A DNA stretch of 5,428 nt from Candidatus Latescibacteria bacterium 4484_107 (GTDB taxonomy: Bacteria > Latescibacterota > 4484-107): the NCBI GenBank assembly GCA_002059205.1, contig MVCQ01000131.1, positions 1-5,428 on the forward strand, given 5' to 3'. Below, piece by piece: positions 1 through 5,035 of this stretch. How positions within the stretch are numbered: position 1 is the first letter of the stretch; each line of letters starts with the position of its first letter. A program made the translations under genes and the position numbers. The notes beneath the pieces were generated by a model. The model had not been told where the DNA came from and did no database searches. It worked only from the letters and a program-made list of their open reading frames with translations.

Positions 1-145
1 CAGGCTTTTCATGAAAAATAGCGTTTTGAAACCGAAAATTCAAAAGACTTTGCTGCATAAGAGCATAAGAGGATTTTTGGTGAATTTGTGAATAATGCAG
101 GTTAGTGGTCTGTCAAGAGCGATTTGACGGATAAAGCCAAGCACA

Positions 146-205
146 AATCGGGCAAAGGATTGCCCTCCTACAAAGGAGCGTGGGAGGCGAATCCCTTTGC
201 CGATT
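146..205. repeat. Hairpin-forming intergenic repeat upstream of murI
   Basis: The outer arms (AATCGGGCAAAGG at 146-158 and CCCTTTGCCGATT at 193-205) are near-complementary, with a one-base shift in the G run. The inner arms GCCCTCCTAC (162-171) and GTGGGAGGC (180-188) also pair, around a loop AAAGGAGC. Each half can instead fold alone: GGGCAA-AGGA-TTGCCC (150-165) is a perfect small hairpin, and the right half (186-201) is a similar one with one mismatch. It reads as a non-coding dispersed element rather than a terminator, since no T-run follows. It lies about 80 bp upstream of murI, so it would be in the leader only if transcription starts further upstream. Family membership is inferred from its style, not from a search. 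Confidence 0.7.
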
Positions 206-288
206 AAGGAACTTCAGATATGGAAATCTCTATCCATCAGGTTAAACTTGACTGAGCACTAGATATCAATTCTTAATGTGGAAGAGGC

Positions 289-1176
289 ATGGACGACAGA
301 CCCATCGGTGTATTCGACTCCGGGATCGGAGGATTGACGGTGGTGGCGGAGATTTTCAGGCAATTGCCCGGAGAGCGGGTGGTCTATTTCGGGGATATGG
401 CGCGCGCGCCGTATGGGACGAAATCTCCCGAGACCATCCGGCGGTTTGCGTTGGAGGACTGCGCCTTTCTGCTGCAACATCGCGTCAAGGCCATCGTGGT
501 GGCGTGCAATACAGCCTCGTCTGTTGCGTTGGATGCGATCAGCGAGAAATACACGCTTCCTCTCGTGGGCGGGAAATATATCAATCTCTCCGACCACGCC
601 CGATACATCCACATCCGGGAGCAGCTCGATCTGCCCCTAATCGGGGTGATCCGTCCCGGCGCGAAAACCGCCGTACAAAGGACGCGGAGCGGAAAAGTGG
701 GCGTGATCGGCACGGTGGGCACGATACGAAGCGGTGCCTATCAGCGGGCGCTGGCCGCCTTAGACGATCATATTGAGATCCATGTCCAGCCCTGTCCGCT
801 CTTTGTGCCCCTGGCCGAAGAAGGATGGGAGGATAAGGAGGCGACCTTTCTGATCGCCGAGGAGTATCTGAGCCCGCTGAAGGAGGCGGAGGTGGACGTA
901 TTGGTCCTGGGATGTACGCATTACCCGCTTCTGAAGCGCACCATCGGGAAGGTGATGGGACCCGGCGTTGGGCTGACGGATTCCGCCGAGGAGACCGCCC
1001 GCGAGATCGCTCACGTATTGAAGGACAGGGGGCTTTTAAACCCGTCGCATGCCGAACCGGAGCACGAATTTTTCGTAAGCGACCTGCCGGCTCAATTCCG
1101 AAAAATGGGAGAGCGCTTCCTGGGACAAAGGTTGGAACGCGTGTCCCGAATCAGCTTAGACGAGGAAATGGGATGA
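289..1176 (+). CDS. murI: Glutamate racemase MurI
   Basis: This cytoplasmic, cofactor-independent enzyme interconverts L- and D-glutamate and supplies D-Glu for the peptidoglycan stem peptide. The sequence shows the family hallmarks in order: GVFDSGIGGLTV (residues 7-18, with the Asp-Ser substrate/catalytic pair), YFGD and PYG (33-43), VACNTAS with the first catalytic Cys at 73, and LGCTHYPLL with the second catalytic Cys at 209. The start at 289 fits because family members begin only a few residues before GVFDSG; a purine-rich GGAAGAGG (280-287) lies just upstream, rather close to the ATG. At 295 aa it is about 25 residues longer than the usual ~265-270. The excess lies between LPLVG (90-94) and LPLIGVIRPG (115-124), where relatives have a single copy of this strand; the catalytic motifs are untouched. 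The stop overlaps the next start (ATGA at 1173-1176), indicating an operon. Confidence 0.96.
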   Translation: MDDRPIGVFDSGIGGLTVVAEIFRQLPGERVVYFGDMARAPYGTKSPETIRRFALEDCAFLLQHRVKAIVVACNTASSVALDAISEKYTLPLVGGKYINLSDHARYIHIREQLDLPLIGVIRPGAKTAVQRTRSGKVGVIGTVGTIRSGAYQRALAALDDHIEIHVQPCPLFVPLAEEGWEDKEATFLIAEEYLSPLKEAEVDVLVLGCTHYPLLKRTIGKVMGPGVGLTDSAEETAREIAHVLKDRGLLNPSHAEPEHEFFVSDLPAQFRKMGERFLGQRLERVSRISLDEEMG

Positions 1177-1982
1177 AAGAAAAAACAGAAAGCGCACCGC
1201 AAAGCCGCAAAGAAAGACAAAGAAAAGACAGGCTAAGGTTGCGGTTAAGAAGAGAGGGAAGACAGGGCTGGAGGGTCTCAACCTTAACTTCAACCTTTGC
1301 CTTTGAAGTCCTTTGCGTTCTTTGCGTCTTTGCGGTGGGATCTCTATTTCTTATTTCCTCCGTCTTCGCAAAAACGAACGGCCCCACCGCCAAGTTTACT
1401 ATCGCCCGACTGAAGTATTCGGGCGGAGGCGATTGGTACAACGATCCCTCTGTCATCCCGAACCTGTTGGACTTCCTCCGGGAGCATACCGCCATGGAGG
1501 TGGCTTCGGAAGAGGTTCCCGTGGCGATCGCGGACGAGGATTTTTTCTCGTATCCCTTGATCTATATGACGGGGCACGGAAACATTTCCTTTTCGGAGGA
1601 GGAAGCGCGCCGGCTCAGGGTCTATCTCGAACACGGGGGATTTTTGTACGCGGACGATGATTACGGCATGGACAAAGCTTTCAGGAGGGAGATCAAAAAA
1701 GTGTTTCCGGATAAAGAAATGTTGGAGATTCCCCTGAGTCACGGCATTTTCCATCACCCTTTCGAGTTCCCCCAGGGACTGCCAAAAATCCATAAACACG
1801 ACGGGGGGCCTCCTCAGGCGTTCGGGATCTTTCACGAAAAGCGTCTCATTGTGCTTTATACCTTCGAGAGCAACATCAGCGACGGATGGGCCTCCCCCGA
1901 GGTGCATCACGATCCCCCGGAAATCCGGGAGGCGGCGCTGAAGATGGGCGCGAACATCGTGGTCTGGGCGTTGACGCACTGA
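1173..1982 (+). CDS. Exported DUF4159-domain protein with repeat-derived N-terminus
   Basis: A 269-aa protein. The start at ATG 1173 has a GAGGA ribosome binding site (1162-1166) six bases upstream and overlaps the murI stop by ATGA, so translation is probably coupled. Residues 1-35 are very basic (RKERQRKDR, LRLRLRR). Residues 46-66 are hydrophobic and end in VFA-KT, which looks like a signal peptidase I site after Ala66. Residues 74-269 resemble DUF4159 (PF13709; amidotransferase-like fold, function unknown): FTIARLKYSGGGDWYND (75-91), YMTGHG (131-136), LEHGGFLYADDDYG (152-165), LSHGIFHHPFEFPQGLPKI (188-206) and a C-terminal EIREAALKMGANIVVWALTH. In other genomes the domain is often found alone with a signal peptide, or in larger proteins near MoxR/DUF58 genes; neither neighbour is visible here. 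Codons 8-55 coincide with an inverted-repeat element (1195-1337). The only in-frame start near the element's end is GTG 1335, which lacks a ribosome binding site and leaves no basic n-region. Export is inferred and the enzymatic role is unknown. Confidence 0.85.
   Translation: MKEKTESAPQSRKERQRKDRLRLRLRREGRQGWRVSTLTSTFAFEVLCVLCVFAVGSLFLISSVFAKTNGPTAKFTIARLKYSGGGDWYNDPSVIPNLLDFLREHTAMEVASEEVPVAIADEDFFSYPLIYMTGHGNISFSEEEARRLRVYLEHGGFLYADDDYGMDKAFRREIKKVFPDKEMLEIPLSHGIFHHPFEFPQGLPKIHKHDGGPPQAFGIFHEKRLIVLYTFESNISDGWASPEVHHDPPEIREAALKMGANIVVWALTH
1195..1337. repeat. Inverted-repeat (MITE-like) element inside the DUF4159 gene
   Basis: The left arm begins CACCGCAAAG (1195-1204) and the right arm ends with its exact complement CTTTGCGGTG (1328-1337). 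Inside these, both arms carry 10-11-nt steps of the CGCAAAG / CTTTGCG word. A second complementary block follows further in: AGGCTAAGGTTGCGGTTAAG at 1230-1249 against the AACCTTAACTTCAACCTTTG block (1280-1299). The whole 143 bp can therefore fold into a long imperfect hairpin with a G-rich apex (1250-1279). There is no transposase and no clear target duplication. CGCAAAG-step repeats of this type are known to me as dispersed intergenic sequence in several bacterial genomes; that this is an inserted mobile element is inference. Confidence 0.75.
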
Positions 1983-2066
1983 GGGTTTTTGTGGCCCGTT
2001 GCAACGGCAAAGCAAAAAGGGGCGATCACAGGGATGTTCCGCTCGTAAAAAGGTTCCAAAACTGAT

Positions 2067-2155
2067 CTTGCCGCGAAGGACGCGAAGAGGAAAACTATCT
2101 AATAATTAAATGGTTATGTTTTTTTCTTAGTGCCCCTTAGTGCTCTTTGCGGCAG
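2067..2155. repeat. Second stepped inverted repeat, between DUF4159 gene and hom
   Basis: The left arm (2067-2095) contains TTGCCGCGAAGGACGCGAAG. The right arm (2118-2155) contains CTTAGTGCCCCTTAGTGCTC followed by TTTGCGGCAGG. The outer TGCCGC...GCGGCA core pairs exactly, and further in the arms pair imperfectly because the right arm carries one extra ~10-nt step. The centre (2091-2120) is AT-rich. The plan, a GCGG terminus followed by 10-nt steps of (T)TAGTG or CGAAG words, matches that of the element at 1195-1337, so I read both as members of one family or two close ones. It lies in the gap between two convergent genes. No terminator-like hairpin with a T-run is seen, so whether it helps end transcription is unknown. 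Confidence 0.6.
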
Positions 2156-2232
2156 GAGTTGTCTTTTTACGAAAGAATCAAGGATCGCCCTTACGCCCTT
2201 ACGAAGCCCGGGGAGTCTTCAAAATTTGCGCA

Positions 2233-3534
2233 CTACAACTCCTCCACCCGAATCACCTGCGTCCGGTCCCGCACCACCGACAGCGCGTCGATCCGTTGGA
2301 TCGCCCGCCGCATCCCCGCTTCCGTGGCCTCGTGCGTCATAATCACAACCGGCACCGCTCCCTGAAACTGTGCCCGCCCCTTCTGAATCACCGACGCAAT
2401 GCTGATCCCTTCCTCCGAAAGCAACTCGGCGATCTGACCGAGCACCCCGGGCTGATCCAGCGCGAGCATCCGAACGTAATACGGGAGGACCACTTCTTCC
2501 ATCGGAACCAGCGTCGTTTTGCCCGCCTCCGAAAGCAGTTCTCCCGCTCGCGAGCCGCCTCCTTCGAGTCGCCGCTCCGCCAACTCCACCAGATCGGAGA
2601 CCACGGCGTTGGCCGTAGGACGCTCGCCGGCGCCGCGTCCGTAGAACACCTGGGGGCCGACCCAGTCTCCCACCAACTCCACCGCGTTGAACTCGTCCCG
2701 GATGCTCGCCAAAAGCGCCCCCTTCGGAATCATCGCCGGATGCACCCGCGCCTCGATTCCCCGCTCCGTGCGTTTTGAGATCGCCAGCAATTTGATCGCG
2801 TATCCCAACTCCTCCGCATCCTCGATGTCCTGCCGCCCGATTCGCTCGATTCCCTCCACAAACATCGCCTCCGGAGTGACGGACGCGCCGAATCCGATTC
2901 GAAGCAGAATGGCCAATTTCTGCGCCGCATCCTTCCCGCTGACGTCCATCGTCGGATCCGCCTCCGCGAAGCCCGCGTCCTGCGCCTGCCGGAGCACCTC
3001 TTCAAAACGACCGCCTTCCTCCGCCATCTTCGTCAGAATGTAATTGGTCGTGCCGTTCAAGATCCCATAGAGCGAAACGATCCGATCCGTGAACAATCCC
3101 TGCCTCAGCACCCGAAGGATGGGAATCCCTCCGCACACACTCGCCTCGAATGCCAACTCGCCTCCGTGCTCGCGGGCCGCCCGAAACAACTCATCCCCGA
3201 ACTGGGCCAGTAAGGCCTTGTTCGCCGTCACCACGCTTTTTCCCTGTTCCAGAGCGCGCAATACAAAGGTCCGCGCCGGCTCCAACCCCCCGATCAATTC
3301 GATCACCACTTCTATTTCCGGGTCGTTTAACACGGCTTGCGCATCCGTAGTCAGCATCTCTTTAGGAAGATCTAAGCCGCGCGGTGCGGCCACATCCAAA
3401 TCTGCGATGCGCTTCAATTTCAGGGCAAAGCCCTTCTTTTGCATAAATTCCCCGGAGCGCTCGAGCATCAATCGCGCCACTCCCCTGCCGATGGTTCCAA
3501 ATCCAATCAATCCTGCGTTGATTTCCTTTCCCAT
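2233..3534 (-). CDS. hom: Homoserine dehydrogenase with C-terminal ACT domain
   Basis: A 433-aa cytoplasmic enzyme that reduces aspartate semialdehyde to homoserine with NAD(P)H, the branch point to threonine and methionine. Visible parts: Rossmann motif GFGTIG (11-16); VVTANKALLA (101-110) with the conserved Lys106; the catalytic/dimerisation domain with GILNGTTNYIL (157-167) and EADPTMDVSGKDAAQK (191-206), where Asp202 and Lys206 align by eye with the catalytic Asp/Lys pair of the yeast enzyme; and a C-terminal ACT domain from about 352 (YYVRMLALDQPGVLGQIAELL), the usual site of allosteric control, probably by threonine. I chose ATG at 3534 because GGAGGG lies six bases upstream and the protein then begins directly before the Rossmann strand. 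An upstream in-frame ATG (3585) would add 17 unconserved residues and lacks a comparable site. The gene is monofunctional, not fused to aspartokinase. It stands alone: both neighbours are on the other strand and no thrB/thrC is in view. Confidence 0.97.
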   Translation of the reverse strand: MGKEINAGLIGFGTIGRGVARLMLERSGEFMQKKGFALKLKRIADLDVAAPRGLDLPKEMLTTDAQAVLNDPEIEVVIELIGGLEPARTFVLRALEQGKSVVTANKALLAQFGDELFRAAREHGGELAFEASVCGGIPILRVLRQGLFTDRIVSLYGILNGTTNYILTKMAEEGGRFEEVLRQAQDAGFAEADPTMDVSGKDAAQKLAILLRIGFGASVTPEAMFVEGIERIGRQDIEDAEELGYAIKLLAISKRTERGIEARVHPAMIPKGALLASIRDEFNAVELVGDWVGPQVFYGRGAGERPTANAVVSDLVELAERRLEGGGSRAGELLSEAGKTTLVPMEEVVLPYYVRMLALDQPGVLGQIAELLSEEGISIASVIQKGRAQFQGAVPVVIMTHEATEAGMRRAIQRIDALSVVRDRTQVIRVEEL

Positions 3535-3540
3535 ATTCAA

Positions 3541-3546
3541 CCCTCC
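3541..3546 (-). promoter_or_regulatory. Ribosome binding site of hom
   Basis: GGAGGG on the minus strand lies six bases before the ATG at 3534. It decides that start over the in-frame ATG at 3585. Confidence 0.85.
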
Positions 3547-3578
3547 GTTTTTGGCCCATGAATGATGTGAGAAACCAT

Positions 3579-3607
3579 GCCGCACCCCATGTTTGCCTGG
3601 GTGCGCG
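3579..3607 (-). other. Hairpin in the hom 5' leader
   Basis: CGCACCC (3581-3587) and GGGTGCG (3599-3605) pair perfectly around an 11-nt loop. One further C-G pair forms across a bulged base (3580/3607), and AACC/GGTT (3573-3576/3607-3610) offers a competing outer extension. It lies between the predicted hom promoter and the ribosome binding site. No U-run follows it on the minus strand, so it is not an intrinsic attenuator as drawn. A role in mRNA stability or regulation is possible but unproven. Confidence 0.45.
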
Positions 3608-3617
3608 GTTCGCCCAT

Positions 3618-3646
3618 AAACTACGGAAAAGCCGCGCTCTTGTCAA
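3618..3646 (-). promoter_or_regulatory. Predicted sigma70-type promoter of hom
   Basis: On the minus strand a perfect -35 TTGACA (3646-3641) is followed after 17 bases by TAGTTT (3623-3618), a -10 matching three of six consensus positions. Initiation near 3611 would give a leader of about 77 nt ahead of the hom ATG. The perfect -35, ideal spacing and location support it; the -10 is weak. Confidence 0.55.
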
Positions 3647-3670
3647 GATAAAAAGAGGGTAAGGGTTCAG

Positions 3671-3747
3671 CAGCTCTCAGCTCTCAGCCCTCAGCCCTCA
3701 GCCTTCAGCCTTCAGTCTTTCCCATTTCCCGCCGCGTTTCGTGTTTC
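3671..3747. repeat. Drifting 7-bp tandem repeat array
   Basis: Eleven consecutive heptamers can be read: CAGCTCT twice, CAGCCCT twice, CAGCCTT twice, CAGTCTT, then TCCCATT, TCCCGCC, GCGTTTC and GTGTTTC. The first seven (3671-3719) are clear tandem repeats that change one base at a time. The last four keep the 7-nt phase as two related pairs with different words. A partial CAG precedes the array at 3668. It is non-coding and lies upstream of the hom promoter, about 160 bp before the forward promoter. Confidence 0.8.
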
Positions 3748-3881
3748 GACCGAGGCTGGACAGGCCCTTCCGGGGATGATGGATCGCTCCAAAATTGAGA
3801 AGGGAAACGCGGACCTCTGTTCCCTGAACAAGTTTTTCTTTGAAAAGGCCTTGTGGTCTCTGCGCTTTTGCGCTAAAATCG

Positions 3882-3910
3882 TTGACTTTTTAGGAAGGGT
3901 ATTGTATATT
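3882..3910 (+). promoter_or_regulatory. Strong sigma70-type promoter, forward, distal to lepB
   Basis: TTGACT (3882-3887) and TATATT (3905-3910) are separated by exactly 17 bases, each matching five of six consensus positions, and the surroundings are AT-rich. Transcription would start near 3917. The nearest forward gene is lepB at 4373, about 455 bp away across several repeats. The promoter may therefore drive lepB with a very long leader or an unrecognised small RNA, or it may be the original lepB promoter pushed away by repeat insertion. Confidence 0.6.
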
Positions 3911-4033
3911 TGGAGTATGCTGGCTTGACTTTGCGGGATCGGAAAAAGTGCCCGGTGAGCATATCACAAACCAAAATGCAAACACCAAATTAAGGTCAAA
4001 ATCCAAAGCCGGAGGCGGCACTGTTTTCCCCTG

Positions 4034-4085
4034 TGGAGCGCAACGATTCTGTCGTTGCATGCGATGACAGAATCACCGCACTCCA
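4034..4085. repeat. 52-bp imperfect palindrome
   Basis: Centred on GCATGC (4057-4062). GATTCTGTC (4045-4053) pairs with GACAGAATC (4066-4074), and the bases between pair as GU or AT. TGGAG (4034-4038) pairs with CTCCA (4081-4085), leaving an internal loop of mismatches at 4042-4044/4075-4077. The 30-bp core (4045-4074) pairs throughout if two G-U pairs are allowed. No T-run follows on either strand, so it is more like a REP/palindromic element than a terminator. Confidence 0.7.
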
Positions 4086-4140
4086 TAAGTCCAAGGGAAG
4101 TTCCGACCGCCTGCTTGAACGCCAGAGCCACTTGCAAAAC

Positions 4141-4216
4141 GTTTCTCAGATGAGATGGCGCCCGGTGCTTCGTGCCTCGCAATGACAATAAAATGAAGTC
4201 GTTTTGTTGTTGCGAG
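4141..4216. repeat. REP-like dispersed repeat (TCATTGCGAG type)
   Basis: Read on the minus strand from 4188, the sequence is TTGTCATTGCGAGGCACGAA, followed by a GC-rich patch and then CATCTCATCTGAG (ending near 4145). This closely resembles the common TGTCATTGCGAG...GAAGCAATCTCATC repeat scattered through many bacterial genomes. A second GCGAG copy in the opposite direction (TTGTTGTTGCGAG, 4204-4216) forms an inverted repeat with 4176-4188, matching at 11 of 13 positions around a 15-nt spacer. Short frames translating such repeats should not be taken as genes. Recognition is from memory of the family, not a search. Confidence 0.65.
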
Positions 4217-4358
4217 CGGAGTTGTGTCCTCTCGTTTTTCGGGCTTTTCCAAGTGGCTGACGGAAGTGGTTTTGGAATAGAATGAGGAAATTTTTCCAGC
4301 GCGGCTTCTTCGCTCCGAAAAATGCCGTCGTCTCAAAAAACGCTCGTCCCTTTTTTAT

Positions 4359-4364
4359 AGGAGG
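4359..4364 (+). promoter_or_regulatory. Ribosome binding site of lepB
   Basis: AGGAGG lies eight bases ahead of GTG 4373 and supports that non-ATG start. No in-frame ATG near the N-terminus would keep the membrane anchor. Confidence 0.9.
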
Positions 4365-4372
4365 TCTGTTCA

Positions 4373-5023
4373 GTGGGCAAGGGAAAAAATCCGGGAAGAA
4401 AGAAATCGGTGGTGCGGGAATATGTAGAAGCCATTGCAGTGGCTGTTCTGCTGGCTTTGGTGATCCGGCAGTTTGTGGTGCAGGCATTTCGTATCCCATC
4501 GGGGTCGATGGAGGATACACTATTGGTGGGCGATTTTCTGCTGGCGAACAAGTTTATCTATGGGCCCACGATTCCGTTTACGGACATTCGGCTGCCGGGG
4601 ATCCGGAAGCCCAGGACGGGCGATGTCGTTATTTTCAAGTACCCCAGAGATCCCAAAAAGGATTTCATCAAGCGCGTGATCGCCACCGAGGGTCAGCGCG
4701 TCGAAATCCGAGACAAGGTGGTCTATGTGAATGGCGAGGTTTTGCCGCTTCCCCCGAAATCGAAGTTCACGGACCGCCGCATATTGCCGCGCAGGGTCAG
4801 TCATCGGGATAATTTCGGGCCGGTCACCGTGCCCCGGGATGCCTTTTTTGTGATGGGAGACAATCGGGATAACAGCCAGGATGGGCGCTACTGGGGGTTT
4901 GTGCCTATGAAAAATCTCAAGGGTAAGGCAATGATTCTGTATTGGTCGTGGAACAAAAAGGCGCCGCTCTGGGATGTTGTCCATAAGGTTCGATGGGGAA
5001 GACTGGCTCATCTGATTCGGTGA
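4373..5023 (+). CDS. lepB: Signal peptidase I
   Basis: A 216-aa membrane-bound Ser/Lys protease that removes signal peptides from exported proteins on the outer face of the cytoplasmic membrane. It starts at GTG behind a strong AGGAGG site. A basic N-terminus (KGKNPGRKK) is followed by one membrane segment at about 18-36 (VEAIAVAVLLALVIRQFVV). The family boxes follow in order: RIPSGSMEDTLLVGD (40-54) with nucleophile Ser45; GDVVIFKYP (83-91); DFIKRVIATEGQRV (97-110) with the general-base Lys100; VYVNGE (117-122); and GDNRDNSQDGRYWGFVP (162-178). With a single anchor and ~216 aa it is a short-form enzyme, unlike the ~320-aa two-anchor E. coli LepB. It is complete, and no partner gene adjoins it: upstream lies a repeat-filled spacer and downstream a tandem repeat starting 13 bases after the stop. 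Lipoprotein-specific LspA is excluded by the Ser/Lys motifs. Confidence 0.97.
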   Translation: MGKGKNPGRKKSVVREYVEAIAVAVLLALVIRQFVVQAFRIPSGSMEDTLLVGDFLLANKFIYGPTIPFTDIRLPGIRKPRTGDVVIFKYPRDPKKDFIKRVIATEGQRVEIRDKVVYVNGEVLPLPPKSKFTDRRILPRRVSHRDNFGPVTVPRDAFFVMGDNRDNSQDGRYWGFVPMKNLKGKAMILYWSWNKKAPLWDVVHKVRWGRLAHLIR

Positions 5024-5035
5024 TTTTCGGATAGC

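Larger units (their letters stand above)
3535..4372. other. 838-bp divergent spacer between hom and lepB, mostly repeats
   Basis: No credible gene is seen here on either strand. Open frames across it are short, and those at roughly 3960-4340 run through repeats. Contents in order: hom ribosome binding site, leader hairpin and promoter (3541-3646); heptamer array (3671-3747); 3748-3881, a stretch in which I recognise nothing; a strong forward promoter (3882-3910); an A-rich stretch of CAAA/CCAAA words (3965-4010); a GCCG-GAG-CGGC patch (4010-4018); a 52-bp palindrome (4034-4085); a REP-like repeat (about 4141-4216); and the short lepB leader with its ribosome binding site. Confidence 0.7.

Noticed and set aside
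248..276. Possible murI promoter TTGACT-17-TCTTAA
   Set aside because: The -10 is poor and the start site would fall about 6 bases before the ATG, leaving no room for the ribosome binding site.
912..1172. Upstream in-frame extension of the DUF4159 reading frame into murI
   Set aside because: It would overlap murI by 87 codons with a composition typical of an out-of-frame shadow. ATG 1173 has a good ribosome binding site and the ATGA overlap.
1986..2018. Inverted repeat TTTTTG...CCGTTGCAACGG...CAAAAA after the DUF4159 stop, considered as a terminator
   Set aside because: On both strands the T-run precedes the stem and an A-run follows it, the opposite of an intrinsic terminator. The 12-bp CCGTTGCAACGG palindrome is real but short.
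2233..3585. Longer hom start at 3585
   Set aside because: The extra 17 residues are unconserved in character and the GGAGGG site fits the ATG at 3534.
3748..3881. Small structured RNA such as SRP RNA, 6S or tmRNA
   Set aside because: None of the diagnostic cores of these RNAs could be found. Nothing is recognised here.
4257..4283. CTGACG-15-TAGAAT as a proximal lepB promoter
   Set aside because: The -10 is good but the 15-base spacing is short and the -35 is weak. Kept only as a possibility.
3964..4340. Minus-strand open frames across the repeats, including one reading GLMECGDSVIACNDR
   Set aside because: They run through the palindrome and the TCATTGCGAG repeat, have no ribosome binding sites and resemble no protein family I know.
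4282..4812. 176-aa forward frame overlapping the start of lepB
   Set aside because: It is out of frame with lepB, which shows all signal peptidase boxes and its own ribosome binding site.
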